A DNA stretch of 64,000 nucleotides from Oceanicoccus sp. KOV_DT_Chl (lineage in GTDB: Bacteria; Pseudomonadota; Gammaproteobacteria; Pseudomonadales; Dasaniaceae), in assembly GCF_900120175.1 (NCBI RefSeq), contig NZ_FQLF01000002.1:1612001-1676000 (forward strand), in the 5' to 3' direction. Of the stretch, positions 1 through 9,830 are shown piece by piece (within the stretch, counting starts at the first letter, position 1; every line of letters begins with the position of its first letter). Under the pieces are notes generated by a model. The model did not search any database and was not told where the DNA came from. It was given only the letters and a program-made list of their open reading frames with translations. The translations under genes were made by a program, and so were the position numbers.

Positions 1-60
1 TAATTTCTCAGCTTGCCCCTGTGGTCTGGTGACTAAAATGTTTAGCCCTGCCAGCGTCAT
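1..60 (-). CDS. hemD: Uroporphyrinogen-III synthase, N-terminal fragment
   Basis: Only the first 20 codons lie in the window; the gene runs off the left edge. The reading frame opens with ATG at 60 and contains a VTRP-x-GQAE segment typical of the HemD N-terminus. It starts 5 bp after the hemC stop, the usual hemC-hemD arrangement. HemD would cyclise hydroxymethylbilane, the HemC product, to uroporphyrinogen III in the cytoplasm. The call rests on this short segment plus context. Confidence 0.8.
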   Translation of the reverse strand, partial: MTLAGLNILVTRPQGQAEKL

Positions 61-65
61 TACCA

Positions 66-1010
66 CTAAGCCTTTTCGTTATAGACAGCTTGCAGAATTT
101 TATCCGCCCCTTGCGCGAGTAATTCTTCCGCTACTGCCACCCCCAAAGACTGTGCCGAGTCTCTTGGTCCACGCCGTTCACTACGTAAAATTTCACTGCC
201 GTCAGGATTACCCACCAAACCACGCAGCCATAAATGTTCCGGATTTTGTGGATCAGTAATAGCAAAACAGGCAATAGGCACCTGACAACCACCTTGTAAA
301 CGCAAATTCAGCGCGCGCTCCGCCTCTACACATTCGGCACTGGCTTGATGGTGCAAGGGCGCGAGTAATTTTTGTAGGCGCTGATCCGCGACTCTCGTTT
401 CAACGCCCACGGCCCCCTGGCCTCCCGCCGGTAAACTATTTTCTACCGGGATACGGGTGCGGATTCGATCGTCCATTTTTAACCGCAGCAGTCCAGCAGT
501 AGCAAGAATAATGGCATCAAATTGATCTTCATCCAGTTTGCGCAATCGGGTATTCACATTGCCGCGCAAATCCAACACTTTTAAATCGGGGCGACTGGCC
601 CGCAACTGACTTTGCCGACGTAAACTGGAGGTGCCGACGCGGCTGCCCAAGGGCAGTTCTTCAATACTGTTATAGCGATTGGAGACAAACGCATCGGTGG
701 GGTCTTCGCGCTCGCAAATAATAGCCAAGCCCAAGCCTTCGGGAAACTCCATCGGTACATCTTTCATCGAATGCACCGCAATGTCGGCACGATCTTCTAA
801 CAATGCCGCTTCCAGCTCTTTAACAAACAAACCTTTGCCACCAATTTTTGACAAGGGCGAATCCAGAAATATATCGCCCTTGGTGGTCATGCCCAATAAC
901 TCAACGGTGATATCAGGGTATAAAGCCAATAGCTCGGCTTTGATAAATTCAGCCTGCCACAGCGCTAACGGGCTTTCACGGGTAGCAATACGGACTAATT
1001 GTTCAGACAT
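66..1010 (-). CDS. hemC: Hydroxymethylbilane synthase (porphobilinogen deaminase)
   Basis: HemC polymerises four porphobilinogen molecules into hydroxymethylbilane for heme, siroheme and cobalamin synthesis. The protein opens with [14 protein letters not shown] and carries GGCQVPIA, whose cysteine holds the dipyrromethane cofactor. Length (about 314 residues) fits the family. The ATG at 1010 is preferred, with an AAGAG ribosome site just upstream; an in-frame GTG at 1016 would add two residues. It lies downstream of algZ-algR and 5 bp before hemD, as in Pseudomonas. Confidence 0.97.
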   Translation of the reverse strand: MSEQLVRIATRESPLALWQAEFIKAELLALYPDITVELLGMTTKGDIFLDSPLSKIGGKGLFVKELEAALLEDRADIAVHSMKDVPMEFPEGLGLAIICEREDPTDAFVSNRYNSIEELPLGSRVGTSSLRRQSQLRASRPDLKVLDLRGNVNTRLRKLDEDQFDAIILATAGLLRLKMDDRIRTRIPVENSLPAGGQGAVGVETRVADQRLQKLLAPLHHQASAECVEAERALNLRLQGGCQVPIACFAITDPQNPEHLWLRGLVGNPDGSEILRSERRGPRDSAQSLGVAVAEELLAQGADKILQAVYNEKA

Positions 1011-1117
1011 ACTCACTCTTTTATTGGGTTAGCTTGAAAGCGCGCAATGATAACATCTGTATCGGCATTAGGCTTTACCAGTGCTAAATCCGCGTTACGG
1101 CCCACACCACTGAACGT

Positions 1118-1885
1118 TCACAGTGCGTGCAATAACTTGCGAACCTCGGCCTGATGACGGCGACTCACTATCGGGCCAGTCACTGCACCGGCCAACTTCA
1201 ATTGCATCCCTTCATCAGTTTTTTCCAACCCTTGAATGTGCTGCACAGCCACTAGGGCATTGCGATGAATACGAACAAACACACCGGTAAATTCCCGCTC
1301 CAATTCTTTTAAGGGGTCATCGATCAACACTTCCTTGAGCGCACCACCTGCTTCAGTTACATAGTAAACAGTGACGTATTTTTGATCTGCCAGAAAATAA
1401 CGCACCTGCTCCACCGGGATCAATTCAATACCACGGCTGGTCTTGGCGGATATATGCTGGCGCTGACTATTCGCCGCCACCGGATCCTGCTGGTTCGAAC
1501 TTTCAATCAAGGCGCTGATTTGTACCCGGTTCAACTTTTGCGCTTTGGCCAGTGCCAGCGCTAATTTTTCTCGATTCACCGGCTTTAACAGGTAGTCCAC
1601 CGCATTAGCCTCAAAGGCATCCAGCGCATAATCGTTATAGGCCGTACAAAAAATAACAGCCGGAGGTTGTTCGCTGCCCGCCAAGTGTCTGGCGGCCTGC
1701 AAGCCATCCATCACCGGCATGCGAATATCCATCAGCAACACATCAGGCTCGTGTTCATTACAGGCGGCTATCGCCTGCTCGCCGTTATCGGCTTCGGCCA
1801 CCACCTCGTAGCCCCCTTGCTGCTCCAGTAACCGCACCAAGCGAGTACGCGCCAACGGTTCATCATCCACGATCAATACTTTCAA
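1118..1885 (-). CDS. algR: LytTR-family response regulator AlgR
   Basis: This is a 255-residue response regulator. An N-terminal receiver domain (residues about 1-120) has the acidic pair in VDDEP and a phospho-acceptor aspartate in LLMDIRMP near residue 53. A C-terminal LytTR DNA-binding domain covers about 150-250. In Pseudomonas AlgR works with AlgZ/FimS to control type IV pili, alginate and virulence genes; the targets here are inferred only. It lies 39 bp downstream of algZ and upstream of hemC, matching the Pseudomonas order. Confidence 0.93.
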   Translation of the reverse strand: MKVLIVDDEPLARTRLVRLLEQQGGYEVVAEADNGEQAIAACNEHEPDVLLMDIRMPVMDGLQAARHLAGSEQPPAVIFCTAYNDYALDAFEANAVDYLLKPVNREKLALALAKAQKLNRVQISALIESSNQQDPVAANSQRQHISAKTSRGIELIPVEQVRYFLADQKYVTVYYVTEAGGALKEVLIDDPLKELEREFTGVFVRIHRNALVAVQHIQGLEKTDEGMQLKLAGAVTGPIVSRRHQAEVRKLLHAL

Positions 1886-1924
1886 CGCTGTATCCTGTTC
1901 TTTTTTAATCCTGCCAACCGCACG

Positions 1925-3002
1925 CTAACCATCCATCGTCACCGGATAGCTAATAGTGGCGACATACTGTTGCTGATCCAACGCTGTCACCAGTCCCGCC
2001 TTGGCGCCATACAAAGCTTGCAAGCGCCGGTGAATATTGTCCAATGCCAGTTGATTACCACTGCCCGTGCGCACCGGTTCAGCGGCGACGGGTTGGTGAT
2101 ACTCAGAGTAAAAACCCCCTGTGCATAGCGGGCAGCAATGGCCACGGTACCACCGGCAGGTAATTGCTGAATACCGTGGTAAATAGCGTTCTCCAATAAA
2201 GGCTGTACCGACAAACTGGGGATTTTCAATTGCTGGGGCACCTGGTCGACCTGCCAGTCCAATTGCAGACGCTGTCCCAGCCGCAGTTGCTCAATACGGG
2301 TGTAACGACGACACAACTCCAGCTCTTCCGCCAGTGTGACCTGGGTTTCAGCCTCCGCCAGACTGGCGCGAAACAAGCCGGCCAAATCTTCTACCGCTGT
2401 CTCCGCCGCCTCCTGATCCACCGCTATCAAGCTGGCGATAATATTCATGCTATTAAACAGAAAGTGTGGCCGAATGCGGGATTGCAGTGCCTGAATACGG
2501 GCCTGTAATTCTGCCCGCTGATTCAAGCGCAATTGCTGGGTGAGATAAAAATAACGCAGGGCAATACCCGCCAGTACCGCACAGATCAAAATATGCGTCA
2601 GCAAGCGCCCCCCATCCACTGGCCAGCCTCCACCGTTTAATGCGCCCCCAATAACCCCTGCCCCAGCACACTGGTCACCGTGACCACCAATAAAATCAGT
2701 AGATAACATAAGCCTGCGGCGCGCGCCAAGGGCCAATCGCTTAGGTGTGGGCGCAGCAGACATAACAAAGCCGCGCTCAATAAAAATACCCACTGCACAA
2801 ACAAAGAGGTGAGTGATAACGACAGCCAATTGAATTCTGCCGCGCCGTTAGCGGCCAATTCCAACACGATCGCCAACAGCTCCGCTACCAATACTAGAAA
2901 GAACACCGCCTGCACATTGCACAAGTCGGGAATAAAAAATTCTTGTGCCGCCGAGTTTGATGTTGGCGCGGCTGCAGCCGCTACGGGTTTGTTATTTTCC
3001 AT
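1925..3002 (-). CDS. algZ: LytS-type sensor histidine kinase AlgZ/FimS (two frameshifts)
   Basis: This is the membrane sensor partner of AlgR, with several N-terminal hydrophobic helices followed by a LytS-type kinase core containing RPHFLFNSMN (phospho-acceptor histidine) and SVQPLLENAIYHG (N box). The gene is broken twice. The first shift is at the C-run 2645-2649 and the second at the G-run 2090-2092. Adding one base at each gives one frame of about 359 residues from ATG 3002 to TAG 1925-1927, with a normal C-terminus (QLALDNIHRRLQALYG). Indel error in the assembly is more likely than decay. No strong ribosome site precedes the ATG. Confidence 0.85.
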
Positions 3003-3149
3003 AAAACGTCTAATCATTATTAATGACAAAACTATAGCGCAATACCGGCAAACAATATCTATCAAGATGGCCATCGGCTGGCTAATTGTTGCTATAATCC
3101 GCCGCCAATACAGTATCTTACTCAACGTCCAAACAACTAAGTGAATTCC

Positions 3150-4547
3150 ATGACTGATCAGGATCAAGCCATCAAACCCTGGGGCGGCCGCTTTAGCGAA
3201 CCCACCGATGCTTTTGTCGAACGTTTTACCGCCTCGGTAGAGTTTGATAAGCGCATGTACCACCATGATATCAATGGCTCGCTAGCCCATGCGCAAATGC
3301 TCACCAAAGTGGGGGTGCTTAGCGCTGATGAATTGGACCAGATTCAAACCGGTTTGGAAGCGATTCGCAGCGAAGTGGAAGCCGGGGAATTTCAGTGGTC
3401 AGTAACGCTGGAAGACGTGCACATGAATATTGAAGCGCGGCTCACCGACAAGATTGGTATCACCGGTAAGAAATTACACACCGGGCGCTCGCGCAATGAT
3501 CAGGTGGCTACTGACATCAGACTCTATCTTCGGGACGAAATCGACACTATCAGCAAAGAACTGACCCGCCTGCAACAGGGCTTGATCGCTCTGGCCACGC
3601 AACATGCCGATACCATCATGCCCGGTTTTACCCATTTACAAACCGCGCAACCGGTAACATTTGGCCATCATTTATTAGCGTGGAATGAAATGCTGGAGCG
3701 CGATTACGGCCGGCTGATCGATTGCCGCAAGCGGGTAAACCAATCGCCATTAGGAGCCGCAGCTCTGGCTGGCACCACTTACCCCATCGACCGGGCCATG
3801 ACTGCGCAGCTATTGGGCTTTGAAGCACCCACGGAAAACTCACTGGATTCAGTCAGCGACCGCGACTTCGCCATAGAGTTTACCGCCTTTGCCAGCTTAG
3901 TAATGACTCACTTATCCCGCTTCAGCGAAGAGCTGGTACTGTGGACTTCAGCCCAGTTTAACTTTATCAATCTGCCCGACCGCTTCTGTACTGGCTCATC
4001 GATCATGCCGCAGAAGAAAAACCCCGATGTACCTGAACTGGTGCGGGGCAAAGTCGGCCGGGTCAACGGCCATTTGATTTCACTGCTCACCCTGATGAAG
4101 TCACAGCCACTGGCCTACAACAAAGATAATCAGGAAGACAAAGAACCCTTATTCGACACTATCGACACCATCAAGGATTGCCTCAAAGCCTATGCCGATA
4201 TGGTGCCCGCCATCGAACCGAAAAAAGCCGTCATGCTGGAAGCGGCGCGCCGTGGTTTTTCTACCGCCACCGATTTGGCCGATTATTTAGTCCGCAAAGG
4301 CATGCCCTTCCGCGATGCCCATGAAGTCGTTGGCAAGTCAGTGGCTTATGGCGTAGCTGAGGAAAAAGACTTGTCTGAAATGTCACTGCAGGAATTACAG
4401 CAGTTCAGCGACATTATCAGCGATGATGTGTTCGAGGTGCTGACACTGGAAGGCTCAGTAGCGGCTCGTGACCATATTGGCGGAACTGCACCCAAACAAG
4501 TTAAATCCGCCGCAGAACGCGCCACCCAAAAATTGCAGCAGCGTTAA
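3150..4547 (+). CDS. argH: Argininosuccinate lyase
   Basis: ArgH cleaves argininosuccinate to arginine and fumarate, the last step of arginine synthesis. The aspartase/fumarase-superfamily signature [12 protein letters not shown], with its catalytic serine, is present, as are TGRSRNDQ and TFGHHLLAW. Starting at ATG 3150 gives 465 residues, close to the usual 457-470; an in-frame GTG at 3141 would add three. It is divergent from algZ, as in Pseudomonas. Confidence 0.97.
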   Translation: MTDQDQAIKPWGGRFSEPTDAFVERFTASVEFDKRMYHHDINGSLAHAQMLTKVGVLSADELDQIQTGLEAIRSEVEAGEFQWSVTLEDVHMNIEARLTDKIGITGKKLHTGRSRNDQVATDIRLYLRDEIDTISKELTRLQQGLIALATQHADTIMPGFTHLQTAQPVTFGHHLLAWNEMLERDYGRLIDCRKRVNQSPLGAAALAGTTYPIDRAMTAQLLGFEAPTENSLDSVSDRDFAIEFTAFASLVMTHLSRFSEELVLWTSAQFNFINLPDRFCTGSSIMPQKKNPDVPELVRGKVGRVNGHLISLLTLMKSQPLAYNKDNQEDKEPLFDTIDTIKDCLKAYADMVPAIEPKKAVMLEAARRGFSTATDLADYLVRKGMPFRDAHEVVGKSVAYGVAEEKDLSEMSLQELQQFSDIISDDVFEVLTLEGSVAARDHIGGTAPKQVKSAAERATQKLQQR

Positions 4548-4617
4548 ACCCCCTTACCAGCCTAACAGCCGCCAAGGAGGGCGCTGTGCGAAAGTTTTCA
4601 CCTAATTTGCTACTGAC

Positions 4618-4648
4618 TTGCACATAATAACATTTAAGTTATTATGTG
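4618..4648 (+). promoter_or_regulatory. Promoter and palindromic operator of the toxin-antitoxin module
   Basis: A perfect 11-bp inverted repeat (CACATAATAAC at 4621-4631, GTTATTATGTG at 4638-4648, 6-bp spacer) overlaps a plausible sigma-70 promoter: TTGCAC at 4618-4623, 16 bp, then TATTAT at 4640-4645. Transcription would begin about 20 bp before the toxin ATG at 4675. Such a position fits autorepression by the antitoxin or the complex; this is inferred. Confidence 0.6.
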
Positions 4649-4674
4649 CTTTCGCCAGATAAAAAGGATTTTGT

Positions 4675-5034
4675 ATGGCTAAAGTTATGCCCCGAATCAT
4701 TCGTGAATATATTCAACCCAGTGGCAGGAAACCATTCAGGGATTGGCTGCTGTCATTAAAGGATGCCAAAGCCAGAGTGAAACTCACTATCGCAATTAGG
4801 CGAATGGAGACGGGTCACTTTGGCGATACTAAAGCACTGGGAGATGGCTTACAGGAACACCGGCTATTCTATGGCCCAGGCTATCGTATCTATTACACCT
4901 TAGAAAAGGACGAAATTATTATCCTTTTTGCCGGTAGCTCTAAAGCCGATCAAAACCGAGCCATAAGCAAAGCCAAGCAATACTTAACCGAGTATAAAAA
5001 AGGAGGATCACATGCCCCTTACACGAGATTTTAA
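4675..5034 (+). CDS. RelE/ParE-superfamily toxin, HI1419 type
   Basis: This 119-residue basic protein matches the addiction-module killer pattern of the HI1419 family: PFRDWLLSL near the start, a middle FGDTKALGDGLQEHRL, then FYGPGYRIYYT and a final DQNRAISKAKQYL. Members of this superfamily are usually mRNA endonucleases. The toxin comes first and the antitoxin second, with a 23-bp overlap, which is the HigBA/HI1419-HI1420 order. An AAGGA ribosome site precedes the ATG. Activity is inferred from family only. Confidence 0.85.
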   Translation: MAKVMPRIIREYIQPSGRKPFRDWLLSLKDAKARVKLTIAIRRMETGHFGDTKALGDGLQEHRLFYGPGYRIYYTLEKDEIIILFAGSSKADQNRAISKAKQYLTEYKKGGSHAPYTRF

Positions 5035-5329
5035 AGAAACGGTGATGGAAGCCTGCCAGGACCCGGAATTCCGCTTTCACCTAATTCAAGAAGCCATCGG
5101 GGTCTACCTCAACGGCGAAGTCCAGGTGGGCAATGCCCTGCTCAGGGACTATATCAACGCCACCGGTTGTGCCGACCAAATCGCCAGTGAAATCGGTGTC
5201 GCAGTACCCAGCCTGCGACGAATGCTCAGCGCCAAAGGCAATCCCACCGCCAAAAACCTGCTGCATATTATCCGCATTTGCCGGCAGCGCGAGGGGCTGG
5301 ATGACAAAGCCTTGTTCCGTGCCGCCTAA
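5012..5329 (+). CDS. Antitoxin with XRE-like helix-turn-helix, HI1420 type
   Basis: This 105-residue protein begins inside the toxin gene in another frame, with a very strong ribosome site (AAAGGAGG) 5 bp before the ATG. That would favour high antitoxin translation. The middle and C-terminus (ADQIASEIGVAVPSLRRMLS followed by GNPTAKNLLHIIRI) form a helix-turn-helix like that of HI1420-type antidote proteins; the N-terminus is less typical. It probably neutralises the upstream toxin and binds the palindrome at 4621-4648. Confidence 0.8.
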   Translation: MPLTRDFKETVMEACQDPEFRFHLIQEAIGVYLNGEVQVGNALLRDYINATGCADQIASEIGVAVPSLRRMLSAKGNPTAKNLLHIIRICRQREGLDDKALFRAA

Positions 5330-5410
5330 AAAGCAGCCAAAATGGTCACACTACTCAATTCCTGACGCTTTTGGCCGCTAAAGAGACTATAGCCACCTAT
5401 ACTGAAATCC

Positions 5411-8304
5411 ATGTCATCACTACAAACCAGCCACTCATCGATTGATCAGGGGGTTGACCGCAAGACGCTGAAAAATATCAAAAAGCGTTTTTTTGAGGTC
5501 AACAGCGCCCGGCTGGCCCGCACTAAATCGGCACTGGGTGGTCGCCAGCAAATTTTTCTAGAATTGCTGCCGATGCTATTCCACGCCAACCACCCGATGT
5601 TGCCCGGCTATGTCTCCCATCAAACACCCTGCGGTGTCACTGGCTTCAACCCCAACCAGCAGGATGTACAAAAAGCCCAGCGCTTAGCCCGCAGCTTTAC
5701 CTATCGCCGTCAGCCCACGATGCGACGCCAGATCCACGGCATCTTCCTGATGGGTTCCTGCGGTACGGTGGCGCAGTCAGAAAAATCGGATCTGGATATC
5801 TGGATCTGCCACCCGCCACTGGGCGGTGAAGAGCAAATGCTGCTGCGACACAAATGCGATGAGATTACCCGCTGGGCTATGAGCATTGATCTGGAAGCGC
5901 ATTTCTTTTTAATGGAAGACGAAAAATTCCGGCAAGGTGAACGTGAAGAACTCTCCACCGAAGACTGTGGCAGCAGCCAACACTTCTTGCTGCTGGACGA
6001 GTTTTATCGCACCAGCGTATGGATCGCTGGCAAGGTGCCCATTTGGTGGTTAATCCCACCGGAGGAAGAGCAGCACTACGATTACTACGCCGACACCCTG
6101 CGCAAAAAACGCTTCGTACGCAATGATGACACGCTGGACTTTGGCGGCGTCGGCCTGATCCCCGCCGGTGAATTTGTTGGCGCGGGTGTATGGCAACTCT
6201 ACAAAGCCATCGACTCCCCTATAAGTCGGTACTGAAAATTTTGCTGACCGAAGTCTACGCCGCCGAATACCCCCATGTAGAACCACTCAGCACCCAGTTT
6301 AAGCGCGCCATTTATAACGACCAACTCGATATCGATGAGCTCGACCCTTATGTGGTGGTCTACCGCAAGCTGGAACAATATTTATTAAACCGCAATGAAT
6401 TAAAACGACTGGAACTGGTGCGCCGCTGTTTTTATTTCAAAATTGGCAAAGCCCTGTCACGTCCCAGTCGCGACCCCCGTAAATCCTGGCAACGTCAGCT
6501 GATGGAAAAACTGGTGCAACAATGGCAGTGGCCAAGAGAACAAATTTACAATCTGGATGCGCGTAAGCAATGGAAAGTTAGCCGGGTTATTGAAGAACAA
6601 AAACAATTGGTTCGCGAGCTGACTAATAGTTATCGCTTTGTCCTGGAGCTAGCAAGACGTACCCGCTCTTCCGCTATGATCAACTCACAGGAAATGACCG
6701 TACTGGGGCGAAAACTCTATGCCGCCTTCGAGCGCAAGGCGGGAAAAATCGAATGGGTCAATCCAGGCATCGCCAACAATTTAATTGAAGAGCAATTAAC
6801 CTTTTACCAAACCCAAACCAGTCATGATTCTGCGATCAGTTGGGCAGTCAGTGCCGAACCTTTAGCGCAGCGCGATATCAGTAGAGACCAGCCCATAAAA
6901 CGTGCTGATGAAATCATTACACTAATGGCCTGGTGCCACTTTAATAAACTGTTAGATCACACGACCCAACTTAATATCGTCGAAGGTGATCACGGTATTA
7001 GCGAATACGAATTACATAGTATGTTTCGTAGCCTGAGGCAACATCTATCTGTGGCCAAATCGCAAAATGACACAGATGATGAAAAGCACGATCGCTTTAG
7101 TCAGGCCATGCGCCCCTTGCAAATTCAGTTGTTTATTAATGTCGGGGTAGATCCTTTAGCCCAAATGCGTACCCAAGGTATGGAACGGTTAAGTGCACAC
7201 ACCGACAGCCTTGGTTACAGCGGACTCAAGGAAAACCTGGTACTGAACTTGGAACAAGTGATGGTCAATAGCTGGGGCGAATTAAGTAGCCGCCGCTACG
7301 ATGGCGACTTTGCGTTAATTCGTTGCATCAATGATTATTTACAATTATTGCCACCGGGCAGCCGCCACGGCTTGCCTAAACTCGACGTCCAATGTTTTTG
7401 CCCCACCCGAGCCAGCGCCATAAAATTACGGGTGGAAGAATTATTTCGCGACATTGCCGCTTGCTACTACAGCGGTACTCGTCCCGCCAACACCCGCTAC
7501 GTCCTTGAAATTCAGCGCGAGTATTATGTATTGCAATTTACTGGCAAAACGCCACGCTTTGAACGCGCGGGCAACTACTCGGCGCTACTTACCTATTTAG
7601 GTCAATCGCAACAGGAATTCAGCCCCATCGTACTGGACCGCTACTGCCTGAAGCATTCCGCATTATCAGCCATCGTCCAACAGTCTTTAGCTAATCAAAT
7701 TCAAGTCTATTATCAACCACAAGAAGACTCTGCCGACGTTTATGTACTGGACGAAAAAGGGTCTTTATTTTATTTCAATACCCCATTCCGCGATGAATAC
7801 ACCCTGCTTTCGCCGCTAGATCAATTTATTCAATCCACTTTATTTAGACGCAGTAGCGAACACAGCCACTTTTTAGCCAATCACAATAGTTTTGAATTAG
7901 ATAACTTTGACTTAAGCCACTACGAAATCGAGTTTTACCAAATTAATCAAAGCATCAACAATGTTCAACTGAGCCGTCGCAATGTACTTAATCACATTGA
8001 AGGCACTAATTTTTTCAATGTGCAGGCCATTGCCGATCAAGACCTAAACGGCCGTATCCTGTTTAATATTTATTGTGACCAACAGGAATTTACCGAACTG
8101 GAATTTGGTAAAGCGCTATACAACACCGCCGCTAAATTTATTTTGAGCCGACGCAACTCTCAGGAACGCTACCCCTGCTATATTACTGATTTGGATTTAA
8201 GTCGCTATCGCGGTGAGAATAATACGCCATCGCAAACTATTGATTATTTGAAGCATAAACAAAAGCTGGAGCAGGCGTTAAATCACGCGTTGCAGGCGCT
8301 TTAG
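5411..8304 (+). CDS. cyaA: Class I adenylate cyclase (one frameshift)
   Basis: CyaA makes cyclic AMP from ATP for CRP signalling. The catalytic region near residue 115 reads MGSCGTVAQSEKSDLDIWIC, the nucleotidyltransferase pattern of class I cyclases. A long regulatory C-terminal part follows. The frame breaks at a four-C run (6216-6219). One more C joins DSP to YKSVLKILLTEVYAAEYP and gives a single 964-residue protein ending at 8304, a little longer than the E. coli enzyme (848). It precedes the lptM-lysA-dapF-xerC block, as in enterics and pseudomonads; cyaY is not seen here. Confidence 0.92.
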
Positions 8305-8333
8305 CTTAAAATTATCACTGTTTTTCAATCGCG

Positions 8334-8468
8334 ATGCTGTCTGAAATCAATCCGAAAAACCCGATTAATCCGAAGTCATCCGGGGTGTTTCAGATTTATC
8401 CCGGACAGCAATGCTATCAAGTCGAGGATGACTCCGGCTTATTTATGGCGTTTGGAATTTATTCCTAA
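8334..8468 (+). CDS. Possible small protein of 44 residues
   Basis: An open frame from ATG 8334 to TAA 8466-8468 lies in the 180-bp gap between cyaA and the convergent DUF3187 gene. The predicted peptide contains an NPKNPINPKSSG segment and ends VEDDSGLFMAFGIYS. It does not resemble a family I can name, and no clear ribosome site is present. It could be a real small gene, a decayed fragment or chance. Confidence 0.25.
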   Translation: MLSEINPKNPINPKSSGVFQIYPGQQCYQVEDDSGLFMAFGIYS

Positions 8469-8484
8469 CTCACAATAACAACCA

Positions 8485-9486
8485 CTACCACTCCACCGCC
8501 TTAACCCCAATATGAAAAACCACATCCGGCGCCGTATCAACCGCAATATCCTCACTCACTGCCAAATCCAACAACCAATGCTCCGACAAACGAATAGCGC
8601 CGCCGATAATCAATTGCGCAGAATCATCACCCAACTCAGTCAGCCCACTATCGTAAAACGCCGAATGCACGTCTAACTGTAATTTTAAACTCACCGCAGA
8701 ACTGTATAACCAACTCAGTGTTGAGGAGCCAAATACTACCCAGTCTTCTCGTAGTTCAGATAACACTTCACCGTCATCCATAAACATTACGCCGGCGCTG
8801 CCATGAAACGCAAAAGCCGATTGGCCTAACTGCTGATCGCTAAAATTAAGTGCCAGGGAAATATCGGTAGACTCCGAACCTAACAGCGAATCGGCATCGC
8901 CGGTGGGGATTTTTACCGCCGCTCGTAACGCCCAATATTGATCGTCGTTGTTAGATAATTGGTAGGCCGCGCTCAGGCTAACATCCCCTACACCCGCCTC
9001 CGGCTCATTCAACAGCACGCTATCGCCAGCGGCATTTTGGTAGCTAAACTGTAATTGATCCTGCGGAAAGGCGGGGCGGTCACCATCGGGGAAACCCCAG
9101 AAGTCATGCCAGTCATCGATAAAGCTGTCTAGCCCACCACTTTTATGGCTGAGGTAAGGGACATCTATACCCAGCTCCCACTTTTCATTCAAACCGTAGC
9201 GGCCTTGCAGATTGACGCGATGGGTCTCGCCGTCGATAAACACCTGCTCGCTGGCGCTATCATTCTCGGCAAAGTTATTGGAGACATCAATTTGTAAGCC
9301 GCCACTCCACTGCCCACTACCTTGCAGCTCAGCACCCTGCGCTGCGGGTAAACCATAAATCTGCACAAATGGGCTGCGGCTGGTAATCACATAAGGATCA
9401 TTCAGGCGATCAGCCGCCGCTGCACTGATCACAACCGCTGGCACTAACAGCACGCTGGCTAACAGCTTATTGATTTTATTTTTCAT
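8485..9486 (-). CDS. DUF3187-family outer-membrane-like protein
   Basis: This 333-residue protein has an N-terminal signal peptide (MKNKINKLLASVLLVPAVVISAAAA cut near residue 25, described here by its basic start and hydrophobic core).  The mature part is rich in alternating beta strands and contains WELGIDVPYLSHKSGGLDSF and a DWHDFWGFPDG segment that I recognise from DUF3187 proteins. The family is thought to form outer-membrane beta barrels; function is unknown. It is convergent with cyaA and divergent from lptM. Confidence 0.7.
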   Translation of the reverse strand: MKNKINKLLASVLLVPAVVISAAAADRLNDPYVITSRSPFVQIYGLPAAQGAELQGSGQWSGGLQIDVSNNFAENDSASEQVFIDGETHRVNLQGRYGLNEKWELGIDVPYLSHKSGGLDSFIDDWHDFWGFPDGDRPAFPQDQLQFSYQNAAGDSVLLNEPEAGVGDVSLSAAYQLSNNDDQYWALRAAVKIPTGDADSLLGSESTDISLALNFSDQQLGQSAFAFHGSAGVMFMDDGEVLSELREDWVVFGSSTLSWLYSSAVSLKLQLDVHSAFYDSGLTELGDDSAQLIIGGAIRLSEHWLLDLAVSEDIAVDTAPDVVFHIGVKAVEW

Positions 9487-9596
9487 CGTATCCCTTGTTT
9501 GTTAACGACTGGTCGAGGCAGCCGAGTATAGCAAAATAACATTGGGGTTCAGCCCAAGTGTCGCTATAATCGCCGCTTATCCAACGAGAATTTCTG

Positions 9597-9779
9597 ATGC
9601 GCCCTAGTTTAATCGCCATAAGTTGCCTATTTCTTTTGACCGCCTGCGGCCAAAAAGGGCCGCTTTTTTTGCCACAATCAGCCACCCCTACCCAGCAGGA
9701 AGTGGAGCCGCGCAACACACCGGCTACAACCGAAGCTGAGCGCAAAGATAAAGCTGAGACTGACGACATCGACGAGTAA
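9597..9779 (+). CDS. lptM: Small lipoprotein LptM (YifL/LppL)
   Basis: This 60-residue lipoprotein has a signal peptide and the lipobox LLTAC followed by GQKGPLFLP, the hallmark of the YifL/LptM family. LptM helps the LPS translocon LptD/E mature in E. coli. It lies 51 bp upstream of lysA, a conserved position in gammaproteobacteria. The C-terminal half is a polar, acidic, low-complexity tail. Confidence 0.9.
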   Translation: MRPSLIAISCLFLLTACGQKGPLFLPQSATPTQQEVEPRNTPATTEAERKDKAETDDIDE

Positions 9780-9830
9780 GCTCCAAATTCTTGCAACACA
9801 CGACAACACCACAGAACAGGTTTAACCCCG

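Noticed and set aside
5411-8304. Programmed -1/+1 frameshifting in cyaA (and other split genes)
   Set aside because: No slippery heptamer or downstream pseudoknot needed to explain it; the same error type recurs in unrelated genes.
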